From Streptomyces sp. NBC_00223 (lineage in GTDB: Bacteria; Actinomycetota; Actinomycetes; Streptomycetales; Streptomycetaceae): a DNA stretch of 64,000 bases. The notes beneath the pieces are model-generated. The model was given only the letters and a program-made list of their open reading frames with translations, had not been told where the DNA came from and did not search any database. Positions 34,843 through 43,454 of the stretch are shown piece by piece (the first letter of the stretch is position 1; each line of letters begins with the position of its first letter). Made by a program: the position numbers and the translations under genes. Location of the stretch: positions 1,550,001-1,614,000 of the forward strand of contig NZ_CP108109.1 of NCBI RefSeq assembly GCF_036199905.1. Reading direction: 5' to 3'.

Positions 34843-35112
34843 TCAGACGTTCGCGTGGATCTGCTTCTCCTCGGACTGCGACCGGGCGTCGGAGTCGTCG
34901 CTGTGGACGAGCGCGCTCTGGCTGTTGCCCAGGCCCATGAGCTTCATCACGCCGCCGACGACGGCGCCGAGCAGGATCAGGCCCAGGCTCGCCCAGAAAC
35001 CGACCGGCTTCGCCGCGACCATGAAGGCGCCGCCGGAGCAGAAGCCGACGAAAGCGATGATCGCGCCGGTCCAGGCGGCGGGCGTGTGTCCGTGGTCGTG
35101 CTGAGCCGCCAT
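34843..35112 (-). CDS. HGxxPAAW family small membrane protein
   Basis: This 89-residue protein opens with MAAQHDHGHTPAAWTGA, the exact HGxxPAAW signature that names an actinobacterial family of unknown function. Two membrane segments follow (about 18-36 and 43-62) and the C-terminus is acidic and Ser-rich. Its position between the DUF2752 and TIGR02234 genes is conserved near trp genes in Streptomyces. Confidence 0.88.
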   Translation of the reverse strand: MAAQHDHGHTPAAWTGAIIAFVGFCSGGAFMVAAKPVGFWASLGLILLGAVVGGVMKLMGLGNSQSALVHSDDSDARSQSEEKQIHANV

Positions 35113-35232
35113 GTGTGCTCCCTGAGATCTCGGTCGGGGACGTCCTTCGCCTCCCACTTCGTCACCCATTGTTGCGCGTGTTCGCCGCGGTCCTCGCACG
35201 GGGGGTGGCGACAGGAGTCACACCGGCCGGCG

Positions 35233-36225
35233 TCAGTCGGCGGCCCGGGTGGGGTCCTCGCCGCGGTCCAGCGCCTTCCACAGGTCCTCGGCCCGGTCGG
35301 GGTCGACGGGTACGGGCGCGCGGGCGGGTCCGCGGGCGCCGCCGCGCTCGTAGCGGCTGGACATCGCGGGCCAGCGCGGGCCGTACCGCAGGGCGAGTAC
35401 GCCCGCGAGGAGCAGCAGCAGGCCGCCGACCGCGGCGACCAGGGGCCATCCGGTGGTGGCCGGGTGCTCGGCGGTGGCGCGGCTGAGTCCGACGGCGGTG
35501 GCGGCGGCGGAGTTCAGGGCGCCGCGGTCGCCGCGTCCGGTGAGGACGGCCAGGACGACGCCGAAGCCGCTGAGCGTCAGCAGCGCGGAGACGGCGTAGC
35601 GCCCGGCCCGCCGGACGGCGAAGACCGCGACGAGGGCGGCCAGTCCGGTCAGGGCGAGGGCGCCGGGCAGCGCGGTGGTCTGGCTGCCGGTGGCGTGGAT
35701 GGGCAGGTCGTTCTGGCCGAAGGCGACCGTGCCGCGGGTCCACACCTTGCCCGCGGCGAGCAGCACGAGGCTCGCGCCGAGCGCGCCGCCCCCGAGCGCG
35801 CCGGCCAGCGCGCGATACCCCCGCCGCCGTTCGGCGGACTCCCGTCCGCCCGAATCACGGGACTTCCCCGCGGAGTCCCCGACGACCCCACCCCCACCGG
35901 CCACCTCCGCCGGATCGGCGGACTTCTCCGCGCGACCGGCGGGCGTCCCGCGCTCTGCGCTTCCACCGCCCGGGTTGCTGGCCCCGGCGCCCGCGCCCAC
36001 CGGAACGGCCGTCTCCGCCGGATCGGCGGACTTCTCCGCGCGACCGGCGGGCGCACTTCGCTCATCGGCCAGGCCGGCCTGCCCGGCGACCCCGGCGTCC
36101 GGCGCGGCGCCTGCGCCCGCCGGGTCGGCCGGATCGGCGGACTTCCCGTCGGCCGGGGCGGGGCCGGCCGACGGAGCGGGGGCGGAGGGCGGGTTCTGCT
36201 CAGGCGCAGCCGAGGACGCGTTCAC
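35233..36225 (-). CDS. TIGR02234-type trp-region membrane protein with disordered repeat head
   Basis: This 330-residue protein (GTG at 36223-36225) has a C-terminal part of about 190 residues with four membrane segments that resembles the Trp-region conserved membrane protein family (GALGASLVLLAAGKVWTRGTVAF, LTGLAALVAVFAVRRAG, WPLVAAVGGLLLLLAGVLAL). The first 135 residues are Ala/Gly/Pro-rich and contain three versions of KSADPAE, two of them within an exact 41-bp DNA repeat. Such a long head is not usual for the family, so a later start near GYRALAGALGG is possible. Function unknown. Confidence 0.8.
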   Translation of the reverse strand: MNASSAAPEQNPPSAPAPSAGPAPADGKSADPADPAGAGAAPDAGVAGQAGLADERSAPAGRAEKSADPAETAVPVGAGAGASNPGGGSAERGTPAGRAEKSADPAEVAGGGGVVGDSAGKSRDSGGRESAERRRGYRALAGALGGGALGASLVLLAAGKVWTRGTVAFGQNDLPIHATGSQTTALPGALALTGLAALVAVFAVRRAGRYAVSALLTLSGFGVVLAVLTGRGDRGALNSAAATAVGLSRATAEHPATTGWPLVAAVGGLLLLLAGVLALRYGPRWPAMSSRYERGGARGPARAPVPVDPDRAEDLWKALDRGEDPTRAAD

Positions 36226-36516
36226 CCCTCCACTATCGCCTGTCCGCCGTGCGGACCAATCCCCGGGGGCGGCCCGCGCCCCCGGGGTACCCCTTCCTCC
36301 GACCCTCACCCGCCCGCACCCCGAATCGGTCCGAACCCCACCCGACCGGCCGCCCGGCAGCACCCGAAGGTAAAGCAGCGGTATAGATTCCCAAGCCCTC
36401 CTTGTTGACGTGCGCTCGTCAGAATACGTTCTCGCCCGTCCCACTGATCCCACACATGACAGTGGTCACACTCCTCACGCACGCCCCCGGTGCACCCACC
36501 AACAGGAGGCAGTAGC

Positions 36517-37749
36517 TTGCGAATCACCCTTACCCCGGTAGCCCTCCGCTCCGGGATCGCCCTCACCGCCGCGGCGGGCCTGGCCGTTTCCGGCCTCGCC
36601 CTCGCCTCGTCCGCGGGAGCCGCGACCAACGCGTCGACCACCGTGTCCACCACCCGTTCCTGCGCGGTGAGCGCCAAAGCCGGCGTCATGGCCTGTAAGG
36701 CCCTCAAGGTGACCGGCGGTCTCAACTCGCTGGCCGTGTCCACCGGTTCGGTGAAGCCGGCGGCCACCCCGTCCGGTTACGGACCGGCCGATCTGCGCAG
36801 CGCCTACGCCCTGCCCGCCACGGGCGGTTCCGGCGCGACCGTGGCCATCGTGGACGCCTACGACGACCCGAACGCGGAAGCGGACCTGGCCACGTACCGC
36901 TCCACGTACGGCCTGGCCGCCTGCACCACCGCCAACGGCTGCTTCCGCAAGGTCGGTCAGTCCGGCACGTCCTCGCTGCCCAAGGCCGACGCGGGCTGGG
37001 CCGAGGAGATATCGCTCGACCTCGACATGGTCAGCGCCGTCTGCCCGAGCTGCCACATCCTGCTGGTCGAGGCGACCAGTTCCTCGATGGCCAACCTCGG
37101 CACCGCCGTCAACACCGCGGTGTCGCTGGGCGCGAAGTACGTCTCCAACAGCTACGGCGGCAGCGAGTCCTCCTCGGACACCTCGTACGACAGCTCGTAC
37201 TTCAACCACCCGGGCGTGGCCATCACGGTCAGCGCGGGCGACAGCGGCTACGGCGCCGAGTACCCGGCCGCCTCGAAGTACGTCACCGCGGTCGGCGGCA
37301 CCTCGCTGAAGAAGAACTCGACGGCCCGCGGCTGGACCGACACCGTCTGGAACGGCACCGGTTCGGGCTGCTCGCGCTACGACGCCAAGCCGACCTGGCA
37401 GAAGGACACCGGCTGCGCCAAGCGCACGATCGCCGACGTCTCCGCGGTCGCCGACCCGGCCACCGGCGTGGCGGTCTACGACACCTACGGCGGCGACAAG
37501 GGCTGGGAGGTGTTCGGCGGCACCAGCGCCTCCTCGCCGATCATCGCCTCGGTGTACGCGCTCGCCGGCACCCCGTCCTCGAGCTCGACCCCGGCGTCCT
37601 TCCCGTACGCGCACACCGGGTCGCTCAACGACGTGGTGAGCGGCTCCAACGGTTCGTGCTCCGGCTCGTACCTGTGCACGGGCGCCACGGGCTACGACGG
37701 CCCGACCGGCCTGGGCACCCCCAACGGCGTGACGGCCTTCCAGGGCTGA
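36517..37749 (+). CDS. Secreted sedolisin-type (S53) serine-carboxyl protease
   Basis: This is a 410-residue exported protease. It starts at a TTG eight bases after a perfect AGGAGG, giving a Sec signal peptide ending SSAGA. Sedolisin landmarks are the Glu-Asp pair Glu164 and Asp168 in WAEEISLDLDMVSAVCPSC, the oxyanion Asp in SAGDSGYGAEYPA and the catalytic Ser337 in GGTSASSP. The prodomain is short (about 50 residues). It probably digests extracellular protein. It is convergent with trpE and shares a perfect palindromic terminator with it. Confidence 0.9.
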   Translation: MRITLTPVALRSGIALTAAAGLAVSGLALASSAGAATNASTTVSTTRSCAVSAKAGVMACKALKVTGGLNSLAVSTGSVKPAATPSGYGPADLRSAYALPATGGSGATVAIVDAYDDPNAEADLATYRSTYGLAACTTANGCFRKVGQSGTSSLPKADAGWAEEISLDLDMVSAVCPSCHILLVEATSSSMANLGTAVNTAVSLGAKYVSNSYGGSESSSDTSYDSSYFNHPGVAITVSAGDSGYGAEYPAASKYVTAVGGTSLKKNSTARGWTDTVWNGTGSGCSRYDAKPTWQKDTGCAKRTIADVSAVADPATGVAVYDTYGGDKGWEVFGGTSASSPIIASVYALAGTPSSSSTPASFPYAHTGSLNDVVSGSNGSCSGSYLCTGATGYDGPTGLGTPNGVTAFQG

Positions 37750-37770
37750 CACGGCGTCACATCGCGGTAA

Positions 37771-37800
37771 GGGAGGGGCGGCACCGGTGCCGCCCCTCCC
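37771..37800. terminator. 30-bp perfect palindrome between convergent genes
   Basis: The 15-bp arms starting GGGAGGGGCGGCACC are exactly self-complementary with no spacer. The element lies between the protease stop (37749) and the trpE stop (37807) and can terminate transcripts from both sides. Confidence 0.85.
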
Positions 37801-37806
37801 CCGCGT

Positions 37807-39345
37807 TCAGCCGTAGAGCCGGTTCGCGGTCGCCACCGCGCGCAGCACCGCCGCCGCCTTGTTGCGGCACTCGGCGTCCTCCGACTCCGGGTCGGAGTCG
37901 GCCACGATGCCCGCGCCCGCCTGGACGTACGCCGTGCCGTCCCGCAGCAGCGCGGTGCGGATCGCGATGGCGGTGTCGGAGTCCCCGGCGAAGTCCAGAT
38001 AGCCGACGCAGCCGCCGTACAGCCCGCGCCGGGACGGCTCCAGCTCCTCGATGATCTGCATCGCCCGCGGCTTGGGCGCGCCCGACAGGGTGCCGGCCGG
38101 GAAGCACGCGGTGAGCACGTCGAAGGCGGTACGGCCCGCGGCGACCTTGCCCGTGACGGTCGAGACGATGTGCATGACGTGCGAGTAGCGCTCGACGGAC
38201 ATGAAGTCGACGACCTCGACGCTGCCGGGCTCGCAGACCCGGCCCAGGTCGTTGCGGCCCAGGTCGACCAGCATCAGATGCTCGGCGCGCTCCTTGGGGT
38301 CGGCCAGCAGTTCCTCGCCGAGCGCGAGGTCGATCGGCCGGGTGGCGCCGCGCGGCCGGGTGCCCGCGATCGGGTGCAGCATCGCGTGGCCGTCCTCGAC
38401 CTTGACCAGCGCCTCGGGGCTGGAGCCGACCACGTCGAAGCCGCCCTCCGCGCCGCCGTCCTCGCCGGGGAAGCGCAGCAGGTACATGTACGGGCTCGGG
38501 TTGGTGGCCCGCAGCACCCGGTAGACGTCGAGGGCACTGGCCGAGCAGGGCGTCTCGAACCGCTGCGAGGGCACGACCTGGAACGCCTCGCCCGCCCGGA
38601 TGCGCTCCTTGATGTCCTCGACCGCGTCCCGGAAGTCCTGGCCGCCCCAGCGGGTGGTGTACTCCGGCAGCCGGGACTCGGGCAGCACGACGGGCGCGGT
38701 GCGCACGGGCGCGGCGAGATCGGCCTCCATGGCGTCGAGCCGGGCCACGGCGTCCGCGTACGCCTCGTCGACACCGGTGTCCTGGTCGTTGTGGTTGATC
38801 GCGTTGGCGATCAGCAGCACGCTGCCGTCCCAGTGGTCGAGTACGGCCAGGTCGGAGGTGAGCAGCATGGTCAGCTCCGGCAGCCGCAGCGTGTCGGCGC
38901 CGTGCTCGCCGATGCGCTCCAGACGGCGGACGATGTCGTAGCCCAGATAGCCGACCATGCCGCCGGTGAAGGGCGGCATCCCGGCGGCCAGGTCGCGCGG
39001 GGTGTGCAGGGCCTCCACGGTGGCCCCCAGCGCGGCCAGCGGGTCGCCGTCGACCGGGACGCCGACCGGCGGGGTGCCGAGCCAGTGCGCCTGCCCGTCG
39101 CGCGCGGTCAAGGTGGCGGCCGAGCGCACCCCCACGAAGGAGTAACGGGACCAGGACCCCCCGCTCCCGGCGCCTTCAGCCTGGGAGGTGCCTCCGTCCG
39201 CCGATTCGAGCAGAAACGTTCCGACGCGTTCGCCCGCGAGCTTGCGGTAGAGGCCCACCGGGGTGTCGCCGTCCGCGAGGAGGCGGCGGCTGACCGGGAC
39301 GACTCGGCGGTCCACCGCCAGTTTGCGGAAGGTTTCGAGATCCAT
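37807..39345 (-). CDS. trpE: Anthranilate synthase component I
   Basis: This 512-residue chorismate-using subunit makes anthranilate with ammonia from a TrpG partner, which is not in the window. Chorismate-binding motifs are IAGTRPRGATRPID, ERAEHLMLVDLGRNDLGRV and TACFPAGTLSGAPKPRAM. The N-terminal allosteric region carries LLESADGG, the conserved LLES element of tryptophan feedback inhibition. It lies 28 bp after hisI and is likely co-transcribed with it, apart from the trpCMBA set. Confidence 0.97.
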   Translation of the reverse strand: MDLETFRKLAVDRRVVPVSRRLLADGDTPVGLYRKLAGERVGTFLLESADGGTSQAEGAGSGGSWSRYSFVGVRSAATLTARDGQAHWLGTPPVGVPVDGDPLAALGATVEALHTPRDLAAGMPPFTGGMVGYLGYDIVRRLERIGEHGADTLRLPELTMLLTSDLAVLDHWDGSVLLIANAINHNDQDTGVDEAYADAVARLDAMEADLAAPVRTAPVVLPESRLPEYTTRWGGQDFRDAVEDIKERIRAGEAFQVVPSQRFETPCSASALDVYRVLRATNPSPYMYLLRFPGEDGGAEGGFDVVGSSPEALVKVEDGHAMLHPIAGTRPRGATRPIDLALGEELLADPKERAEHLMLVDLGRNDLGRVCEPGSVEVVDFMSVERYSHVMHIVSTVTGKVAAGRTAFDVLTACFPAGTLSGAPKPRAMQIIEELEPSRRGLYGGCVGYLDFAGDSDTAIAIRTALLRDGTAYVQAGAGIVADSDPESEDAECRNKAAAVLRAVATANRLYG

Positions 39346-39373
39346 GGCCGCAGACCTTACTGGCCCGAAGGCC

Positions 39374-39733
39374 CTACTGGCCCGAGGCGGGCAGCAGGAC
39401 GTCGGCGTCGAAGCAGGTGCGGTCGCCGGTGTGACAGGCGGCGCCGACCTGGTCGACCTTGACCAGCACGGTGTCGGCGTCGCAGTCGAGGGCCACCGAC
39501 TTCACGTGCTGGACATGCCCGGAGGTGTCGCCCTTGACCCAGTACTCGCGCCGGCTGCGGCTCCAGTACGTGCAGCGGCCGGTGGTCAGGGTGCGGTGCA
39601 GCGCCTCCGCGTCCATCCAGCCGAGCATCAGCACCTCACCGGTGTCGTACTGCTGGGCGATGGCGGGCACCAGGCCGTCGGGGTTGGTCCTCAGACGGGC
39701 GGCGATGGCGGGGTCGAGCGAGGTCGCGGACAT
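39374..39733 (-). CDS. hisI: Phosphoribosyl-AMP cyclohydrolase
   Basis: This 119-residue enzyme opens the purine ring of phosphoribosyl-AMP in histidine synthesis. The zinc and magnesium ligand segments are [13 protein letters not shown] and [10 protein letters not shown] (Cys), plus the RYWSRSR-like stretch [19 protein letters not shown]. It is the stand-alone HisI form, without a fused HisE. GGAGG lies almost against the ATG. It forms a pair with trpE, away from the main his operon. Confidence 0.96.
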   Translation of the reverse strand: MSATSLDPAIAARLRTNPDGLVPAIAQQYDTGEVLMLGWMDAEALHRTLTTGRCTYWSRSRREYWVKGDTSGHVQHVKSVALDCDADTVLVKVDQVGAACHTGDRTCFDADVLLPASGQ

Positions 39734-39858
39734 GCCTCCATTCTGCCGCTGATCGTCCGTGACAAGAAAAGCCGTGATAAATGGCAAAGCGGGCAAGCAG
39801 GTTGTCCGTTATGCGGTTGGTGCTCGCCGATGTCACCCGTATGGGGCATCCTGCCTGC

Positions 39859-40887
39859 ATGGGTTTTCCTCCTCCGCCGCCAGACGGTCCCCCACCACCT
39901 CCAGACCAGGGCGGAGGGTTCGGACCCCCGCAGGGCTTCGGGCCGCCTCCTCCGCCGCCACCGCCGGGCGACGCCGGATACGGATACCCCCAACAGCCGG
40001 GCGGGAACGACCCGTACGGCCGCCCCCAACCGGGAGCAGACCCGTACGGATACCCGCAGCAGCCGGGGGCCGACCCGTACGGATACCCGCAGCAGCAGCC
40101 GGCCGACCCGGACCCGTACGGCTATCCGCAGCAGCAGGGCGGCTACCCGCCGCAGGGCGCCGGCTACGGCCCGCCCGGGCCCCCCGGCGGTTACGGCTAT
40201 CAGCAGCCCGGCGGATACGGCGGTTACCCGCCGCCGCCCCCGCCGCCGAACAACAGCAAGCGCAATGTGTGGATAGCCGTCGGCGCGGTCGTGGTGGTCG
40301 CCGCGGTCATCGGCGGCGTGGTGGTGGCGGTCGGCGGCAGCGACAAGAAGGACACGGACGCCAAGCCGACCCACACGATCAGCGGACTGCCGTCGGGCCT
40401 GCCCACCGATCTGCCCACCGACATTCCGACGGACCTCCCGACGGACGACGACTCGCTGCCGACGGACGAGCCCACGCTGGACCTGCCCACCGACTTCCCG
40501 ACCGACTTCCCCACCACGGCGCCGACCGAGAAGCTCGTGCCGTACGTGGTGCTGGAGCCGGGCAAGTGCTTCGACGCGCCGAGCCTGTCGGCGTCCGTGG
40601 ACAAGGTGACGACCCGTTCGTGCGGCTCCGCGCACGACGCGCAGGTGGTCGCCAACGAGACGCTCACCGGCAGCTTCTCCAGCGACACCGAGATCCAGAA
40701 CAAGGCGCTCGACCTGTGCCAGGCCGACGCCGAGAAGTACCTTCCGCACGACGGCAGGACGTACTACCCGTACGCGCTCTTCCCGAAGCTGATCACGTAC
40801 CAGGTGCAGAACCGCAAGACGGTCACCTGCTCGCTCACCCGCAACAACGGCACGAACGGCACGAAGCTCTACAGCAAGCTCGGCTGA
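39859..40887 (+). CDS. Pro/Gln/Tyr-rich membrane protein with septum-formation-like C-domain
   Basis: This 342-residue protein has four parts. A cytoplasmic tail of about 130 residues is rich in proline with repeated DPYGYPQQ units. One membrane segment follows near 135-160 ([23 protein letters not shown]). A Ser/Thr/Pro linker contains repeated LPTD and FPTD units. The last 115 residues are a small extracytoplasmic domain ([36 protein letters not shown]) with four cysteines, resembling septum-formation-family domains of actinobacteria. The start MGFPPPP at 39859 is chosen by its typical opening; the ribosome site is weak. Exact role unknown. Confidence 0.8.
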   Translation: MGFPPPPPDGPPPPPDQGGGFGPPQGFGPPPPPPPPGDAGYGYPQQPGGNDPYGRPQPGADPYGYPQQPGADPYGYPQQQPADPDPYGYPQQQGGYPPQGAGYGPPGPPGGYGYQQPGGYGGYPPPPPPPNNSKRNVWIAVGAVVVVAAVIGGVVVAVGGSDKKDTDAKPTHTISGLPSGLPTDLPTDIPTDLPTDDDSLPTDEPTLDLPTDFPTDFPTTAPTEKLVPYVVLEPGKCFDAPSLSASVDKVTTRSCGSAHDAQVVANETLTGSFSSDTEIQNKALDLCQADAEKYLPHDGRTYYPYALFPKLITYQVQNRKTVTCSLTRNNGTNGTKLYSKLG

Positions 40888-40948
40888 CCGGGTGCCGACC
40901 CGGCGGTGAGGAGCGGACGTACGGCCCGTCCGGCGTTAGCCTGGCGGT

Positions 40949-41581
40949 ATGTCGACCCATGCACAGCGTGAACGTCTGCTCCTCGCCGACCTGCTGGAGC
41001 GGTCGGGGCCCGACGCCCCGACGCTGTGCGACGGCTGGAGGACCCGGGACCTGGCCGCGCATGTGGTCGTACGCGAGCGGCGCAGCGACGCCGCGGCCGG
41101 GCAGGTGATCCCCAAGCTCGCCGACCGCCTGGAGCGGATCCGCGGGCAGTACGCCGCGAAGCCCTACGAGGAGCTGGTCCAGCTGATCAGGACCGGCCCG
41201 CCCCGGCTGTCGCCCTTCGCCCTCAAGCAGCTCGACGAGGCCGCCAACACGGTGGAGTTCTACGTCCACGCGGAGGACGTCAGGCGGGCGGCCCCCGACT
41301 GGTCCCCGCGGCCGGTCGACCCGGTCTTCGCCGACGCCCTGTGGTCGCGGCTGGAGCGCGGGGCCCGGATGCTGGGCCGCCGCTCCCCGGTGGGGCTGGT
41401 GCTGCGCTGCCCTGACGGCCGGACCACCGTGGCGCACAAGGGCACCCCGGTGGTGACGGTCACCGGCGAGCCGCAGGAGCTGACGATGTTCGTCTTCGGC
41501 CGCCAGGGCTCGGCCGATGTGACGGCCGAGGGCGACAAGGACGCGGTGGCCCAGGCGTACGACGCGAAACTGGGCGTCTGA
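40949..41581 (+). CDS. TIGR03085 family metal-binding protein (DinB/mycothiol-type fold)
   Basis: This 210-residue protein opens MSTHAQRERLLLADLLERSGPDAPTLCDGWRTRDLAAHVVVRERR, the standard opening of the actinobacterial TIGR03085 family, related to mycothiol-dependent maleylpyruvate isomerases and DinB-like four-helix proteins. The His in AAHV is a likely metal ligand. Function is undetermined. A TAGCCT hexamer ends seven bases before the ATG, which would suit a leaderless transcript. Confidence 0.85.
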   Translation: MSTHAQRERLLLADLLERSGPDAPTLCDGWRTRDLAAHVVVRERRSDAAAGQVIPKLADRLERIRGQYAAKPYEELVQLIRTGPPRLSPFALKQLDEAANTVEFYVHAEDVRRAAPDWSPRPVDPVFADALWSRLERGARMLGRRSPVGLVLRCPDGRTTVAHKGTPVVTVTGEPQELTMFVFGRQGSADVTAEGDKDAVAQAYDAKLGV

Positions 41582-41947
41582 CGCCGACCCCGCCGCCTCA
41601 GCGGACACGGAGTCGCACCAGGCGCCCCGGCCCGGTGCGGCTTGCGCGGCCGGTTGGGGCTGCCGGGCGCGGCAACCTCTTTCCGCCGCGGCGGCGGGAA
41701 GCCCGAACCGGTTGTCGGCGGTGCCGCCCCGGGCCGTGCCCGGTGGGTTGTGCCCGTGCCGGGGTCGGTTCGCCACCGCCGGTCTGCGCCGTTGTGACGT
41801 GCCACCGTTGCGGCGGTGTTGTGGTGGGCTGGGCAGCCCGGTTTGGGTTGCCGGGTGTGACGGCCCCGCTCGGCACCCGCCCCGGTAAGGGGCGCCCCGG
41901 GTGACCGGTCTCGGCGCGGCGGGGGGTCGGGGAAGCCGCCCGCAGGG
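41582..41947. other. Convergent intergenic region, no gene supported
   Basis: These 366 bases lie between convergent genes. An 89-codon open frame on the plus strand (41635-41904) has no ribosome site and a composition like random GC-rich DNA, so I do not call it. GTGGTGGGCTGGGC and GTTGCGGCGGTGTTG give a G/T-rich run near 41800-41840. No clear hairpin was found. Confidence 0.5.
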
Positions 41948-42562
41948 CTATTCGCGGGAAGGGAAGCCGTACATCTGGACGGCCACGTGCTCGCGGCCCG
42001 CCGTGTCCCCCGCCTCCTCCGCGGATCGGCCCCGGTCGATCCAGCGCCGCATCAGCGCCCCGATCTCCTCGGCCATCTCCTGGAGCTCGTCCGAGGTCAG
42101 CCGCGGCATGTACTCCGAGCTGAACGACGCGTCGGTCCACTCGCGCGGCCAGGCCGCCTGCTGGTCGAGATACCGCTCGTACCGCTCCGCGCGCGTGGCG
42201 AGCAGCTGCCGGGTGACCTGGCTCAGCACGGCCACGCCCTCGGGCCGGTCCGCGAAGTCCGCGCTGCGGAAGGAGAACCCGTGCTCGGCGGAGACCTTCC
42301 ACCACCGCTCGCGTCCGTCGCTGCCGTGCCCCGGCGCCTCCTCGATGAAGCCGTGCGCGGCCATCTTCCGCAGGTGGTAGCTGACCAGCGAGACGGCCTC
42401 GTCCACCTGCTCGGACAGCCGGGACGCGGTGGCCTCGCGGGCGGTGAAGAGCGCGCGGTAGAGCCGGATGCGCAACGGATGGGTGAACACCTTCAGCGCG
42501 TCGAGGTCGGTGATGCGCTGCTCGGTGCCCTCGGGTTCCGGGGACTTCTCGGTGTCTGCCAC
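41948..42562 (-). CDS. Winged-helix (ArsR-like) transcriptional regulator
   Basis: This 204-residue regulator has an ArsR-like winged helix in the first 90 residues: FTHPLRIRLYRALFTAREATASRLSEQVDEAVSLVSYHLRKMAAHGFIEE. The C-terminal part is mostly helical and contains a charged region likely to bind a ligand or dimerise. No metal-binding cysteines of the classical SmtB type are present. The GTG at 42560-42562 has GGTGGAGAA upstream. A strong palindrome 18 bp upstream is probably its operator, shared with the divergent methyltransferase gene. Confidence 0.9.
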   Translation of the reverse strand: MADTEKSPEPEGTEQRITDLDALKVFTHPLRIRLYRALFTAREATASRLSEQVDEAVSLVSYHLRKMAAHGFIEEAPGHGSDGRERWWKVSAEHGFSFRSADFADRPEGVAVLSQVTRQLLATRAERYERYLDQQAAWPREWTDASFSSEYMPRLTSDELQEMAEEIGALMRRWIDRGRSAEEAGDTAGREHVAVQMYGFPSRE

Positions 42563-42579
42563 TTCTCCACCGTAGGTAC

Positions 42580-42621
42580 GAAAGAAAAGTTGCGCAATAT
42601 TATTTGCGCAACTTTCCTTTC
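42580..42621. promoter_or_regulatory. AT-rich inverted-repeat operator in the divergent promoter
   Basis: The arms 42580-42597 and 42604-42621 are inverted copies: TTGCGCAA and its flank AACTTT are exact, and 17 of 18 arm positions match. The six-base centre is TATTAT. It is strikingly AT-rich for this genome. It lies between the start codon of the regulator (42562) and that of the methyltransferase (42670). This is how an autoregulated winged-helix repressor site normally looks. Confidence 0.8.
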
Positions 42622-42669
42622 TCATTGGATCGCCAGCATCCGCGGCCACGTTTCGGCAGGATGGCGGCC

Positions 42670-43341
42670 ATGTCTCTCGACGGCACCCGTGCCCACCTCA
42701 CCGGTCCCGGCGATCTGCCACCCCTGGTGGAGCGCGCCGCCCGGACCGCCCGTCACCTCGGCTTCGCCCACTCCTGCCGCCCCGAGCACGGCCGCCTGCT
42801 GTACGCGCTCGCCGCGGGCGCAGAGCGGATCGGCGAGACCGGAACCGGGTGCGGGGTGGGCCTCGCCTGGCTGGTGTCGGGGATGCGCGAGGGCGCCACG
42901 GCGGTCAGCGTCGAACGCGACCCCGCCCGGGCCTCCACGTCCGCCGCGCTCTTCGCGGCCCTCGCCCCCGAGGTGACCGTGCGCTGCGCCGACTGGACGG
43001 CCATCGCCGAGGACGGCCCCTTCGACCTGCTGGTGCTCGACGGCGGCGGCCAGGGGAAACACGGGCGGGACAGCGCCGGCCCGGAAGGCACGGAAGGCCC
43101 CGAAGGCATGGGAGCCGAGGGCGGCGGGCAGGACGACACCCCCGCAGACCCGACCCTGCTGCTGCGGCCCGGCGGGGTGCTGGTGATCGACGACTTCACC
43201 CCGGCCGCCGGCGGGCCCCCGCTGCACGAGGGACGGCCCGACACGGCCCGGCTGCACTGGCTCGACCACCCGGCGCTGCGCGCGGTGGAGGTGCCGCTGG
43301 CCCCGGACCTGGCCGTGCTGGTCTGCACCCGCCGGTCATAG
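42670..43341 (+). CDS. SAM-dependent O-methyltransferase-like protein
   Basis: This 223-residue protein has the class I methyltransferase fold: SAM loop RIGETGTGCGVGLAWL near residue 55, VSVERDPARASTS as the acidic second strand and FDLLVLDGGGQ as strand four. An unusual Gly/Glu-rich insert of about 30 residues (GPEGTEGPEGMGAEGGG) interrupts the fold before LLLRPGGVLVIDDFTP. The ATG at 42670 is preferred for spacing from GGATGG; an in-frame ATG at 42661 is possible. The gene is divergent from the regulator and likely its target. Substrate unknown. Confidence 0.8.
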   Translation: MSLDGTRAHLTGPGDLPPLVERAARTARHLGFAHSCRPEHGRLLYALAAGAERIGETGTGCGVGLAWLVSGMREGATAVSVERDPARASTSAALFAALAPEVTVRCADWTAIAEDGPFDLLVLDGGGQGKHGRDSAGPEGTEGPEGMGAEGGGQDDTPADPTLLLRPGGVLVIDDFTPAAGGPPLHEGRPDTARLHWLDHPALRAVEVPLAPDLAVLVCTRRS

Positions 43342-43365
43342 GAACGTACGACCGGCGGGACCACC

Positions 43366-43454
43366 GGCCCGGCCGGTCAGCGCACCGCGTGGTCAGCGGC
43401 CCGGCCGGTCAGCGCACCGCGTGTTCACCGGCCCGGCCGGTCAGCGCACCGGGT
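43366..43454. repeat. Three 32-bp tandem copies of the hisF 3' end
   Basis: GGCCCGGCCGGTCAGCGCAC starts at 43366, 43398 and 43430 (period 32). The third copy contains the last codons and stop of hisF (stop at 43441-43443); the other two repeat the same gene end outside the gene. Confidence 0.9.

Noticed and set aside
41635..41904. An 89-codon frame with four CxxC-like cysteines between convergent genes
   Set aside because: No ribosome site, composition of random GC-rich DNA, and the cysteine spacing is not that of a known zinc finger.
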